A DNA stretch of 64,000 nt from assembly GCA_024138025.1 (NCBI GenBank), contig JAMXBD010000095.1, forward strand, positions 558,001 through 622,000. Direction: 5' to 3'. Positions 11,346 to 24,439 of this stretch are shown here, piece by piece. Every line of letters begins with the position of its first letter. Positions within the stretch are counted from its first letter, which is position 1. Made by a program: the position numbers and the translations under genes. Below the pieces are notes generated by a model. It made no database searches. It was not told where the DNA came from and saw only the letters and a program-made list of their open reading frames with translations. The stretch is from Combretum micranthum (lineage: Eukaryota > Streptophyta > Magnoliopsida > Myrtales > Combretaceae).

Positions 11346-13850
11346 TAGTAAACTATTTTGCAAACTTTATTTTTCCACTACTAGATTTCAAATTTTTTAA
11401 AAGCTAATTAAATGATTTTAGAAACTAAAATCTATTAGAAACTATCACAATAAAGTCGTCTTTTTAGGATAGCCTTTGTGTAGGATACCAAAATGTTATA
11501 TGTAGTAAAACTGAATGCACCTTGACTCTATACGGGACATGACATTCATAATTATATATGAGGTAAGGAGAGCAAAAAATCACCAAATATGTTTAGTTCA
11601 AGCATGCACCCATAAGCCTATGATTTGCTCCACTTGTTCATAAGACTAAGGTATCAACGGTACAGTGTAGCACTTTATCATCACCTATGTAGACAAAATT
11701 CTACGTGATTCTATTGGTAAAGTCTATAAGGCAAAGTAGTAAACCAAGATTATTCTAGTTTTCAACATAAATTGAGTGCTAAAAAAATTCATTGGTTATC
11801 TGGTGGTTGATTGTTGACTATTAGTAAAGTCTATAAGGTAAAGTAGTAAATCAAGCTTATACTAATTGTAAACATGAGTCAAGTGGTAAAAAAAAATCCA
11901 TTTGTTATCTATTGGTTAACTACCAACTACTTTTAGATTAGAGAATAGTAAAGGAAATCAAAATTGATTCCTAACCTAAGTATGTATGAACTTAGGTGGA
12001 AGCTGAGAAGGTCTATTCAAGCTAATTGAGAAAAGAGGTTCAAAGAGAATAAAGACTATGTCACTACGATATAAATTTAAAATTTCACAAGGTTTGGAGA
12101 GAATTAATAATTGTTCGAAAGAACAAGATGTTATATACATCAAGCTCATACTAATTAAGAATTTCTTTTATTATTTATTTACAACTTTTAATTAAGGTGT
12201 GCATCACCTATTGTGGACATTTTTTTTTTTTTTTTTTTGGTAAGATAAAGGGCTAATTTTATAAAATGAAGTCATACAATGATTCAATCATTGTTGATGA
12301 AGACTAGTGGTGGTCCTTGTTCTTTTATCTTCCTTGATGACATGAACGATCGAAGTTCAACAAAAAATGTGAAAAAGTAAAATGAAATGATGGTTAATTG
12401 GAATAAAAGATCTCCACTGAATTATAAGAAAATGACAAGGAGTGTCACTGATCAGGGCCCTTTCCAGCATACGAGATGATACTTCCACTTCATTGGTCAA
12501 TTCAACGATAAAAGATGGCCTTGGCTTTCACATTACTGTTTTTGTCAGCTTTTTTTGTCATAGCAAAATTTGGTGGACGCATAAGTGGCTTCAGCATCAC
12601 CATGGAATTATTTATGGTCCTTCTTCTATATCTTTGTCTGTAGATTATCAACGTCGAGGGAAATTATATTTTATTTCAAGTCTAGCGAATTTTTGATTTA
12701 GATATACAATGTCCTATATCGGTATATTTTATCTCGAATTAGTATATTTATTTTAAGTAAAAAAATATATTAAACGTGTGCTACGTCAGTGTATTCTATC
12801 CTAGGTGTGACTTGATCTAAGAGTAATCCTCAACATCAATAAACAAATCAATATCACAGATTATCCGATTTTTGTATTTATATCTATCTTTTATCTGTAT
12901 TTAATCTGTTAATGATTAAAAATATATATTTTTTATTTATATTTATATTTTTACCAATAATCTATTTAAAAACGATAAAATAAGATGACCCAAAATAACA
13001 CCAACCAAACAAAGGCAGAACTCAAATCCATTGAGACGCATTGGTCCACTGGCTTCGTCTAATCATTAACGGACCGAGGATTTTTCCCTCTTCAAATCGT
13101 CAAATGCATTGTATTGTTAATAGCCATAATTGATATGCCTATTATATTATGCCGCATCAATTAAAAAATTAGAAAAAAATAATCAAACTAAATTATTTAC
13201 ATAATTGCAAACACATTTGCAAATGTATGTTGCCTATGAAAGAGACACCATATTGCTTATTATATTTTAAAGCTACCTTAATCTATTTATATTATTATTA
13301 AATTAATATTTTTTTTACCAGTTAAAATACATCATTTATCCAAAACTAACGGAAAAGTGAACCCTATTAAAAAAATGACTCATTTAATAATTTTTACAAA
13401 TGTTGAAAATTGAAATACAATAAATAAATAAACAATTAGGACTCCTAGAAAAACAGTGAAAGATTGAGGTCTAAAAATATAATTTTTTTAATAATATTAA
13501 TAAATAGAAAAGAAAAAAAATCAATCATATAATTTTACTGTATCAATTCCATCATAATTAAATTCTGAGATAAGTTTTTACAATAAATAGTGTTTTTATA
13601 TTATTGGACCGTTTTAATGATCCCTCTGCCAACCATATGAGATGGGGTTGGATTTGTCAATATTAGACCATGTTTGGCTGGCAACCATATCACATTATTG
13701 GTTTTAATTACAATAATATTGATATCATTTTATGGATTATTATAACATGGGACTTCAGAAAATGTAATTCTGGGGCCCTAGCCTTCTGGTATTTCGTCCG
13801 ATCATGATTCTAAAGTCAAAAGCCGCCAGTGCCGTCCACCACTTCACATG
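11346..13850. other. Unassigned AT-rich DNA
   Basis: No coding exon or recognisable element protein was seen on either strand. It holds a two-copy tandem repeat at 11706-11930 and a T-run near 12219-12239. The 84-codon frame at 12442-12696 has no recognisable motif and is treated as chance. Confidence 0.5.
11706..11930 (+). repeat. Tandem duplication, two ~110-bp units
   Basis: Both units contain TAAAGTCTATAAGG-AAAGTAG, TAAA-CAAG-TTAT-CTA and TCCATTTGTTATCT/TTCATTGGTTATCT words in the same order. The copies are moderately diverged. Confidence 0.6.
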
Positions 13851-14229
13851 CATGAGATGAAAAGTGTAAATAAATTAAATCGTTTCATAAATTAATTAAG
13901 TTGGACTCGGTACTTATTTGAGTTCGACTTGAGATTAGCCAAATCGAATTCGAACCCAAACTATTCGAATAGTTTATCAAACCGAACTCAAACTTTATAT
14001 ATTTAACTTAATTGGTTTGTGAGCCTGATCGAGCTCTACTAAACTCTAGTCGAGCATAGATGTTAATCGAATTCAAATCAAGTTTAGGAATCAATACTAT
14101 TTTAATTAAAATTTAAAATATATTTTTCATAAATCAAGCCTAAACGAGTTTTGAAATTTTGAGTTTTACTCAAATTAGAACTTAACACCATACTATTCGA
14201 TTCAACTCGTTTACAACCCTACATGAGAT
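13851..14229. mobile_element. hAT-type miniature element
   Basis: Perfect 8-bp duplications CATGAGAT (13851-13858 and 14222-14229) flank a 363-bp body with no ORF. The right terminus is CGTTTACAACCCTA. The left end, GAAAAGTGTAAATAA, is its badly decayed inverted counterpart. Subterminal words such as CGAACCCAAACT and GAACTCAAACT repeat inside. An 8-bp duplication is the hAT hallmark. It is non-autonomous and would need a transposase from elsewhere. Confidence 0.65.
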
Positions 14230-14828
14230 AGTTGTGTCCAAGAGCTAAGTTGATAATTGTAAAAATCATCCCTTTGTATGGTAAGTAGAATTTAAAAAAA
14301 AAAAAAAAAAGAATTGGTGTTTGAAAAATACATAAGCCCATTTAGATTTTTTTTTCAAAAATACATGGACTGAAATTTGTTTTTTAAAAATTAATTATAA
14401 ATGATTAATTACTTAAAGTGAATATTACATCTCATAATTAAAATTAGCAAACACACTAAAAATTTTAAAAATAAATAAACATGCTAAGTCAACATTATAT
14501 GTTTTTTTTTCCTCCAATTACATATAACTGAGGTAAAGTACCTTGTCCCCTCGTACTTATGTTTCATTTTAATGGAAAAGTTCATTTATTTACTTTTTTC
14601 TTTTCTTTTTTTTAAAAATGTATGCCTTTATTGTTCCAATTAAAACTAAAATGTAGAAAAAACAAACGTGTCCAAACTGTGGGACACAGCCAATGGACCT
14701 GCCAGACCACATATCTGAACCGTTCCACCCTCAAACCGGAGCGGTTAAGGGTCCTTAGATAATGGACCAGGACCAGCAAGATGTCCACCTCTCTCTCCTC
14801 TTCGAAATGTTAACTCTGTTCACATAAA

Positions 14829-15115
14829 ATGCTTGCCGATGGAGCTATGCCAAACTTCCTTCGATTCTCAAAAAGCTTCATTGTAAATCCGCAAGCAATT
14901 TATAACAACTCTCTTCTTTGGTCAGGGATGACTGTGTTTCAAGTTTCGCACAGACAACACCAATTGATATCAACCTTAAGTGCTAAAAAGAAACAGAAGG
15001 CTAATTTTATTGAATTAGGATTGAAATTATTTGAAAACAAGTTTACAACTTCCTATTATGGAAGTTCACGAGAGCATCATTTGCTCCGCAAGGGCTTCAC
15101 GATGATATTTTCCAG
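14829..15115 (+). CDS. Possible first exon of an unidentified gene
   Basis: An open frame of 95 codons starts at ATG 14829 and runs to TTTTCCAG|GTAAAAAC, a plausible splice donor, just before its stop. Upstream (14660-14820) the DNA is GC-richer than the region and holds a CT-rich run (CCACCTCTCTCTCCTCTTCG), typical of a plant 5' leader. The predicted N-terminus (MLADGAMPNFLRFSKSF...) is basic and hydroxylated, as in organelle-targeted proteins. I do not recognise the family. No second exon was found before the solo LTR at 15588, so the gene may be truncated or the frame spurious. Confidence 0.28.
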
Positions 15116-15337
15116 GTAAAAACTAAGACCGGTATCTTCCTAGCATTTATACTAATTACTAACTAACTTGCCTAATCTAATTCTAGAAATTTAGGAGTAA
15201 AATGCAATAAGTAAAATTCAACAAATACAAAATGCTATTAACAACTAGCACCTACTAAAGTCCGTTCACTTGACATGAATAACTATTTATTTCTTTCTTG
15301 TTCAACGTAAAGCTGATATTACGGTGTTCACTTGAAA

Positions 15338-15420
15338 GAAATGGTAATTCATAATGAATTGCTATTAAGTAAAAATGATGTATAGCAATTCATATCTCCA
15401 CCTCATGAATTACCATTCAA
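15338..15420. repeat. Foldback sequence
   Basis: GGTAATTCAT..GAATTGCTAT (15344-15366) pairs with ATAGCAATTC..ATGAATTACC (15387-15416), apart from a small bulge. It could be the core of a MITE, but no terminal duplication was found. Confidence 0.5.
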
Positions 15421-15587
15421 TGTTCTATTTTTCAATTTTACCATAAATACCTCTATTTTGAAAATAAAACCTATACAATTATCCTCTCTCTATAATAAAT
15501 ACTGAAAACATTATAGATATTTTACCTTTTACTCCAATAATTACTTGTTTTACTTTTTACACCAAGAATGTAAACTCTCAAATTTTT

Positions 15588-18500
15588 TGTAACTCTTAGA
15601 AAATGGTTTTAGAATACCGAATCGAAACCCTAAAAGCTTACCAAGTTGAAACCGAACCTTAAATAATATCGATCACGGGATTTCATAAAAGAATCTTCAA
15701 AAATAAAAATAGAAAACTCAATAATCGTTCGATTCAAAATCTGAGCATGAGAAAATCCATCTATCCGACCCCTAATATAAACTCCTCAATTTCTAGGGTA
15801 AAATTAGATTAAACCCTAACCCTAGTCAAACTGGAGATTCAAAGTCAACAAAAATCAAGACAATCTAGCAGTTTCAACTCCGGTAATCCCGCGCTCTCAA
15901 ACCCTAAACAAGATAATTGAGTTAATGGCTTATAATAGTTCGCAATAATGTGAGGAAGAATAAAAATATCAAATTCTCCTATTTCTAGTATCTTTTGGAT
16001 TCGAATGGGACCAGTTTTCGAAAACTGTAGCCGAGAACACTACACAGTAAAAATATTCCGATAATATTATAAGACTCGTAATTATACAAGGATTTCAAAA
16101 ATATCAGTTTCATAATTTTTTGGGAACTAAAAATATTAGATATAGCTCATTTACACATATTTTTATTACTAACGGTATTTTATTTGTTTAGTCCACTATT
16201 CATAGTACTATTTCTATTATTCATTACTATTTCACTATCTCTACTTTTTCTTACAACCTATTTCTTACTACCTATACACCTATTTCTTACATTTTCATTT
16301 CCAATACAACTTTTTATATAACTTCTCTTACACTTCAATTTCTTTTCATTATAAAAATACAAATTCAATCAACTCACACCCTCTCTCTCCCCCATGTTGC
16401 GTCGGCCCCTCTCCCTCTTCTATATTATTATTTCTTTTTCAATTTATTTTATCACATCAAAATTTCACTACAAAACTCTATAAATACATCTTCTCTCCTT
16501 CACACTCTACACATAATTCTCCACCTTAACAAAACTCTACCAAAATTTCCTCTCAAATCATCTATCCAACAATCCCTTCTGAAAACACTTTTTATCATTT
16601 ACTACTCTATAAGAAAAATAACAAACACATTACCTATCATCTCTTTTTAAATCCTCCATTAAACCTTAGGTAAAATCCTACCTATATATCTTTATCATGT
16701 CATGTAACTTAGCATGATCATGGTGCGTATTTCCTAAACAAATAATTATTATGGAAGCAATACTATATTCATGTTTTGTTCTTGTTCTTGTTCATGAACA
16801 AATCTTATTTTACTATTAGGTTGTTTTATTATTATTGTTATGTTATTATGTTGTTGTTATTATCCTAATCTAACTCATATATGTTAGTAAATATATTTAT
16901 GTATATATATATATATATATATTTCCTAGAGCATCTGAGCTCACTAACATAACATTTATTTTTTATTTATTTATTCATGCCTTGCAATTTATTTATTTAC
17001 TTGTTTCATGCAAATTATTAAGACTAGTCTTTCTAGTCTTGGACTTGTCTTTATCAAGTCAAAACAATTTTCTTTTCTTTTCTTTTTGGGACTAGTTATT
17101 CTTAATCCAAGGAAGCCTTGATAAAGCTAAGGCTCCCCATACTTGACTGGGATATCTTGATGAAACTAAGGTTCTCAATGCTTAACCATATTCTTTTGAT
17201 TATATGCTTATTATATTTCTTTCTATCTTATAATATATTATTCTTACTTTTTCATTGCTACATAATTATATTTATACATGATTAGAAGGTTGTTGTCTTA
17301 ATAAAAATAAAAACAGGTTCTTTCTTAAATAAAGGAAAGTAAACTATATTTCTTCATAAAGGAATTTTCAACAAAAGATCGAAGTTTTGTTTTTAATAAA
17401 CTATTTTCAAAAGATAAGCTAATCATAAATTTTAGAAGTAGTGGTAATGAAGATTTCTTCAAATAATAAAAAAAAATCATTCGTTTATAAATTGAAACTA
17501 AATACTCCATAAAAATATAAATTTTCGCATTAAACTTAAGATTTTAACCCGACCACATCTTTTATAAAACTTAAATAAGTTCACCATAGATTTTGAAAAT
17601 CAGATACTAAGAAAGTTTCTACAAAATTTAATTTTTATATTTTTATTCTCTTTTCAAAATTAAAATGAAATTTTTGCTAAATTCTAATATGACAATTCTT
17701 TATTAGGAAAGTTTTTCTTATAAACTTATCTAAAATGATTATTCTACCACTTGATAAACATTAGGAATAAAATAAGTTTTTCAAATCAAGGTAAAATCAA
17801 CTCACTATTTTAGAAATCAACTTAGAAAAAGAAAAAGTAAAGTTTTAAAAGTAAACTTATTTTCAAAAAAGAAAAAAAATATAAAAATGAGTGGAAAACA
17901 TATATTTAACACAACTCCAAATATTATACCACTATAACAACTTAAGAAAAATTTTGAAAAGCTTATTTTTCAATCACTAGAAATAAAATTGGAAGATAAC
18001 TTAAAGAACCAAATTTTTGAAAATTAACTTACTTTTGAAAAGTTAGGAAATGAAATTATAATAGGAAAAATACTCACTTATAACAACACAAGAATTTTTA
18101 AATTTCCTTCTAGTAATTTAAAAAGAAAAAATTTTCAAAGTTTCACCTTTTCAAGCTCTTAAAGAAAAATTGTTTTGTGAAAAATCAATGTTGAGGCAAC
18201 ACTACAAAAATCATACATACAATATGAGTATAAATATATGTTCAAAGGATTTTTCAACTATACAAATATCCATATATTTTGTTTAAGGATTTTTGGTAAA
18301 GAAAAGTTTGGAAAAATCATATTTTATGGACTATGAAATTCGTAACTATTCTGTACCGTAGTAATTTGCAACCCAAATGGCTTTTTATGACAAAAATAAC
18401 CTTAAAAATGGAAATCTTTTCAAGTAGGTACAAAGCGGTATATAATATGCGAAATTCCGAGTTAAAATAAGTTAGTTATAGCTGTTTTAAGTTGGAATTT

Positions 18501-19730
18501 CCTCTTATCCGAATTTTGACACAAATGCTAGAATAGAATTAGAAAGTTCAAGTAGAGATTCCATGAAGTACTCATTTCAGGCATTTCTTTCGTTTAGGTA
18601 ACGAAGTTTAGAAAGATCCATATTCGGAGGACCATTACGAGTAAAGAGTTTTAGCAAGGATGGCCGAGTGAGTTTATCTCCTACCTTTTACGTACTTATT
18701 TGCGCTTGTAGCTAGAAGCACTAGAAATAGAAAAGATGAAAATGGATTATGCATGATAAAATTGGTTGAAAGAATACTAAGCATACTGAGACATGAATTA
18801 TTGTTAATTAAATTATGTTTTTATCATTATTATGCTAGAGTGTGTGCAAATTCTGTGATCGCTTTTAAACTACCTTAATCATATATTATGAGTTATATTA
18901 AGTGAATCATGCATATCACGTAGTTAGCCTCATTACATTAGCTACTGTGCTCGATGGGACAGGAGTATAGTAGTAGGGTTTACGGGAACCCGTAAGTCTG
19001 CAAAATGGGCGAATAGGAGTCGGAAAGAACTATTTCATGATGGGCGAGTAAGAGCCAGAAATAAACTACATAAGTTGGATTTCAAGATGGGTTTTAAAAA
19101 GCCAGAAACACCTAACTACCGAATGGAGGGATAAATCCATTCAAAACATATGATTTTTGGTAGATCATATGTATTGCTTGCTCACTTGCTTGATACATTC
19201 ATATGCTTGTTTAATAACTTGTTTGAAATTATTGATACAAGTACGTTAATTCAAGAATATTCTCACTAAGCTAGTTATGCTTATACTTCGATAGACTTTT
19301 ATTGAAACAGTACCAATATCTCTTATGCCCGAGGACCTCATATACCTAAGTGGAATTATATTTTTGGAAGCTTTTGGAAATCCTTTTGAAGATCTTAGAA
19401 AAACTTTCCTTTAACATCTTTTGGTTCTAATAGTGCTTCTTTATGCGAGAGACTAAGCTGATATTATGTTGTTTAGAGATTTATTGGGGGATGCCCCTAA
19501 GATGATGTAAGAACTATATTCTTATAATGTTGAAGTTAGATATTTATCTAGATTTCTTGTATGTTATATTTATTATCTCGAACTACACATCCCACCGGTG
19601 TATCCTATTGTTTTGATAGACGCCTTACATATGGTATTGAAGCTTTCATATAACTTTGAAAAGTCATTCTTAAGTTTTAATACCGTATGTGGTGGACTGT
19701 CACATTTAAGGTACCTTTTGGGACGTGACA
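15588..19730 (+). mobile_element. 4.1-kb Tekay-type solo LTR
   Basis: Starts near TGTAACTCTTAG and ends GGGACGTGACA, termini typical of Tekay/Del chromovirus LTRs. The end segment GTGGTGGACTGTCACATTTAAGG matches in style the LTR end at 22790-22822, which is followed by a PBS. No PBS, gag or pol follows here, so this is a solo or truncated LTR. A minus-strand relative of its first ~2 kb lies at 54790-56440. No target duplication is visible (flanks TTTTT and AAAAG), so the ends are approximate. Confidence 0.6.
16901..16922. repeat. (TA)n microsatellite
   Basis: TA dinucleotide run inside the solo LTR. Confidence 0.8.
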
Positions 19731-19973
19731 AAAAGAACATATAGTCATTACAACTTTATTACATTCCTTTTGAATTAGAATTCTAGTTTCCCCTTATTCC
19801 ATTTGGTGAAATAAACAAGCCATCTAATGTTTCTGCCTTTAGACATGCAAAATACACATGGAAACTAACCCAAGTCATATCGTTATACAGCATTTATTCT
19901 TACCAACCAAAAGCAATTTTGGTGCATTAATTGAAATTAGCACACATCGAACCTATCAAGGTAGCAAACTCAC

Positions 19974-20107
19974 CTAAAAAATGCAAGCATAGGGTTTGAT
20001 GTCATTGTAAAGGTGTTCCACTATCCACTTGAATACCCCCGACAAGCTTATTAGGAGCAGTTGGTAAGTATAAGTCCTACCACTCCACTTCAACTCTCTC
20101 CAATTCC
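19974..20107 (-). pseudogene. PI4KALPHA1: PI4K alpha relic exon e7
   Basis: Acceptor CCAACAG, donor GTGAGTTTGC. It reads RELERVEVEW, a stop, then DLYLPTAPNKLVGGIQVDSG. About 20 codons are deleted before NDIKPYACIF. The kinase domain, which should follow, is absent; the Tekay-type solo LTR begins 240 bases further on. Confidence 0.87.
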
Positions 20108-20200
20108 CTGTTGGAAAATGCAACCCATCAAAATTCAATTGCTAAAAGCAGAACAAAAATTATAGTCAGGATGCATGAAAATGAATAATAGAAGCAGCAC

Positions 20201-20371
20201 CGTCAAATACACGCTCAGCATTCTTCCTTTGGTAGGGGAAGGAGTACACCAGAAACCAGCATGGCTTTATCAAAGAATCCAACCCTTTTTAAATATGTCA
20301 AGGGCCTTGGTAGCGAATCCATCAATAATATGCTGCCTAAAAACTGGTAACAAAGCTTGAAATGCACTATT
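20201..20371 (-). pseudogene. PI4KALPHA1: PI4K alpha relic exon e6
   Basis: Acceptor ATTCAG, donor CG|GTGCTG. It reads FQALLPVFRQHIIDGFATK, then a frameshift, then FFDKAMLVSGVLLPLPKEE. At the exon end, codons that are Arg in the family have become TGC, TGA and TGA, as expected from CpG deamination. Confidence 0.87.
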
Positions 20372-22373
20372 CTGAATCACAAAATGAATTCACAAAATCA
20401 TTATGAGATGCAATGACTGATTGCAGCAGCATTTCTGCTTAAAAAGGTTGAATGCAAGGACTGTAGATCAGTAATAATAGTATGAGTGCTTCCATGCTGT
20501 AAGATCGCAATGTTTCTGTGCAATGTGCACACATTCCATGAAAGGCATCACATCAGTTCGCAATGGTGAGGACAAAAATCCACATACATTGACACAGTAA
20601 ATTGATAGTTCAAACACAGAATTTCCTGGGGCAAAATTAAAAAAAAAAAAGGATAAAACATCAGAATAAACTATGGAAAAAATGCGATCATCATCACTAG
20701 GCAGCCAATGAAAAAATGCCATCATCATCACTCCCCAGATGCATGGCAGATTCCATGTACGTAAGTTGAGTTGCTTTCCTTATCTTTCAAAGCTTCTCTT
20801 CTAAGGGATCTATTGTCATTGTTGTCTTACTTATTGGGTTTAGAGCTAGAAAACTGAAGAGCAAACTCTGCTCCAGAGTTATAGGGTGTATTAGAGGTAA
20901 CAAAAAGCTTTTTCTTCTTGTCACTTTAAGCTTTTTATGTGATTCAAATGGAGAATAACAGGAAGAGTAGGAGACTTCTGACAATAGAGAACATGAGTAG
21001 CCGAGGATTACAAACAAACTTGCATATTTCTCTTGCACTTCGGTAGTGTTGGCAACATTTTATTAATCTTCATACTATATTTGACTTCATGGAGCTAAAC
21101 TTGGGACCTTAAATGACATTTTCATGTTTCTGAAAGAAAAATTTGCTTTCTTTTGCTGATATCATGCAAAAGGGCTTACCCATTGTGCAAAGTGCTACCA
21201 AGCCAGTGCCACAGTAATGGGATTATCATCAGCAACATCAATGATTTAACTAGAGAAGTTTTATTTCCAGCATAATCTAATCTAATATTAATGATGGGTG
21301 AAGAATATTTTTCAGTATTTTCACACTAGATCCATATTTCAAGAAGAATTGATTCCAGCAATTAGGGGTCCCATGTTGTATTGTGTTGTTTGTTGGATTT
21401 CATACTGGATTTCAGTCCTTCGTTCTATGTATATACCTAACCAACTACTTATTGATCAATTTACATTTTCTGATTCCATTATCATCACAATACTTCACAG
21501 GTAGTAAGAATCAAATAAGGGAGAAGACATTATCAGTTTTGGGAGGACTAAAAATTTCTTGGAACAGACTTGAAAAGGTGGTATAGAGCCAACACAGTCA
21601 GCAGGCCATGGACCATGACTCTAACTAAATGACTATGCATGTTCGTCCAAAAAAGTTGTCCAAACTTTTTGAATGCGTGTTATCAATAGTATTTATACAA
21701 GCAACGACAGCAATCAGTCATTAGTGGTGTACTACAGTGAAAAATGTCAACTAGATATGATGAAAATTATTTCCTTTCTTTAAATAATAAAAATCATTTT
21801 CCTTATTCCCCCAAAGATTATCAATTTCAGTAAAATGCAACCAGCAACCGTCTACCACTATTCATGCCTTCCGCCACCAATGATGCTTCCTTCCACTATT
21901 TAACATTTATCACTAAAAGCCAACACACATGATAGTTAGCCATTGTGAATGCTAGAGTATGAAAGACAATATAAAATATTGAAATAGCATTTTTTTTTCC
22001 TGAAATAAAACTATTTAAATGGCCATGAATGGAAATTAACAGAGGCAAAGGGGATATTTTGTTGAAGCAAAATCTTATGATCATATTTTCATTCTCCTTT
22101 TCCATTTTTTTTTTAAATGATTCTCAAGTTACCTATTACTCTTGAAGATTGTACCTTCTTAAACTTATTACATAATGGCATTCAAGAGCACTATCACCTG
22201 TATTGAAAGAGGTTTTAATAGCTATAGTTTGTGTATGCCTCGAAATGAAATTCAAAATGTTGCTTAGATATGCTAATGAGAAGATATGTCCCAAACAAAA
22301 ATAAAATAAATTAAAATCATAAAACATGAGGAAAAGTAACCAGCAGAATAAAGAAAATGAAAGAGAGAAGAAC

Positions 22374-22434
22374 CTTTGCAGCGGCAACAGGGTCTATCAC
22401 TGGTTCAGATGCACAAGTCTCACCCTAACCAAAT
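22374..22434 (-). pseudogene. PI4KALPHA1: PI4K alpha relic exon e5
   Basis: A 61-bp exon between acceptor GGTTAG and donor AAG|GTTCTT reads GETCASEPVIDPVAAAK without a break. It is the variable linker just before the FQALLPV block in the family. Confidence 0.72.
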
Positions 22435-22689
22435 TGGATTTACAAAAGAAAAATCACATGAGTCATACCTATAGCCAAGAGAAAGGATAATTTAATTCAC
22501 ATGAATATTTACTACCCTGTAGATGCCATATCAATATGTGTGCAAATATGTCACTTCTCTAAACAGCTCGCAGTAAGTATCCTTCCACCAAACTCTGCAA
22601 AAATCAATTGAAAAACAGTTACAAAAATTTTGCTCAAATGCATCTGCAAAATCAAGAGTTATATTATCTGCTTAAACATAATACCCCTT

Positions 22690-22822
22690 TGAGTCTCCTA
22701 CTATCTTAAAACACGTCATGTACGTAATGTCAAAGCTTTTGCATGACTAAGGTTATTATTCATTAGCTTTAATATTAGATGCGGCAGACTGCCACGTTTA
22801 GGGTATCCTTCGGAGCGTAACA
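22690..22822 (+). repeat. LTR 3' end fragment
   Basis: Ends GCGGCAGACTGCCACGTTTA and then GGAGCGTAACA, the same design as the end of the 15588-19730 LTR. The left limit is approximate. Confidence 0.6.
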
Positions 22823-22830
22823 ATTTAAGT

Positions 22831-22842
22831 TGGTATCAGAAC
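22831..22842 (+). other. Primer binding site, Met tRNA type
   Basis: TGGTATCAGAAC differs from TGGTATCAGAGC at one base and lies eight bases after the LTR end. Confidence 0.7.
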
Positions 22843-23064
22843 GCAAGTTTTAGGACAAAAGATAGTAGAAATAGATAATAAGAAACTAGGACCTAAGCCT
22901 AAGATCTTATCATATTTCTGTTCTCTTGGATGGTTAACCCTCCCTAAAGTGAAGGTGAAGGCTCAAGATTTCCTTAAGGACCTGGATGACACCTTTATGA
23001 ACTATCGCCTTAGGCTAAGAGTCCTATGCAAGGAGTTCGCAATTATGGGAAGGCCCCGAATCCA

Positions 23065-24380
23065 CGAATGAAATGTTTAAGCTATGGAAAGGGGGTCTGA
23101 GATATTCCAAGTGGAGAAATCTGTCTGAAGGAGGCAGAAGTGGAAGTGGTTTACGTAGTTGAGAGGATAATGGTCTTTATGTGCAAGAAACCTATGCTAC
23201 AAGAAATGACCTTTATCTTGAAGAATGAAGGCACTCTACAATCTTCAGACTTCGGAACATGGAATGAGTTAGGTTCCCTCTACATATATGCTCATGATGA
23301 ACTAGCAGACCATAATGACTGGCTGAAAGCGGATGCAGAAGATTGTTTTATTGGTATATCACCTACAAGTGCATCATCCCAATATCGTCATAATGCAGCA
23401 CTAAACCATCAAACTCAACCAGAATGCAACTGGATGTAATCCTGGACGAGAACTTCATTATGAGAAATGCCAATGAGAATGAGCAAAAGGGAAACTAAAG
23501 AAGATCCCGAGGAGGACCAAGACGAGGACCCATAACCCGAAGAGACTTCATCTTCATCCCTTTGGGAGGATAGTCCCTTAGTTCCAGCCCAGTACCCCCT
23601 CATAGGTTGAGCCAAGATGTCTTCATGGAGACACTTACCAGAAACAACCCTGTAATGATCTCCAACTTCGAAGAAGAAGGAAGAAGGAACAACCAGCACT
23701 AGAGGAACATCTACGAACCAAGTAAGTTCTTAAGGAGCAGGTCCCGAACCCCTACCCTGGTCGTAACACCAGAAGGAAAGAATCAAAGAGAGCAAGAAAT
23801 GACCGATGATCCCCACCCAAGGGAATGAAAGCCCTTAGCAAGAAGATGGATGGCCATCTCAGCCGAAATTATATCAAGGTACAGAGGAAAGAGAATGACC
23901 ATGAGTCAATATCTACAAAAATTTGTCAAAAGGCACAAGGGTTTCACCAACTGTAGCATGAATCCTACCCCATCACCATGAGTCAAAAAAAAGGGAAAGG
24001 AAGGTTGAGGAAGGAAGTGAAGAAAGAATTAAGCACCTTCCGATAAGTCCAACCAATAGTCTTTTCCTAAGATTAGGATAGGCATATCTTTATCTATGTT
24101 GCACGAATTTTCTGTTTTTAATATATGTGTCTTTTTGTAATTGTTATTTCCTATTCTTATGTACTCTCTTTTGCAGAGAATGGTTTCAATCTTCTCAAGT
24201 TATGTAAGGGTTATCACACTCTTTTGATTAAGTAATGAAAGGTTTCTTATGTTTAAACTTTGGTTTGATGATTTCTGGATTTAATTACCTTTGAGAATTT
24301 TCCTTTGTGTAATTTTCCAATATTTTCGATATACCCCTTTATAAAGATTAAAAAGGTCTAAGCTCACTAAAAAGATAATT
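23065..24380 (+). repeat. Long inverted repeat, left arm
   Basis: The reverse complement recurs at 25172-26490 at high identity by eye; for example TTATCACACTCTTTTGATTA and GAATCCTACCC-ATCACCATG are shared. Within the arm a frame at 23140-23439 reads VVYVVERIMVF and MTFILKNEGT. The other arm keeps the same protein, with a better-preserved start (EELRFDALRRQKWSDVEV). The protein is not recognised. Confidence 0.8.
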
Positions 24381-24439
24381 AACAAACGATTGGAAGCACT
24401 CCTTCATCGTCTGATTCTTCACACATCCACTGCCCTTCC

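Noticed and set aside
12442..12696. 84-codon plus-strand frame
   Set aside because: No motif, no splice or promoter context, and composition like the surrounding non-coding DNA.
15588..19730. Perfect target duplication around the 4.1-kb solo LTR
   Set aside because: Flanks TTTTT and AAAAG do not match; an AAGAA pair can be forced only by shifting the ends, so no duplication is claimed.
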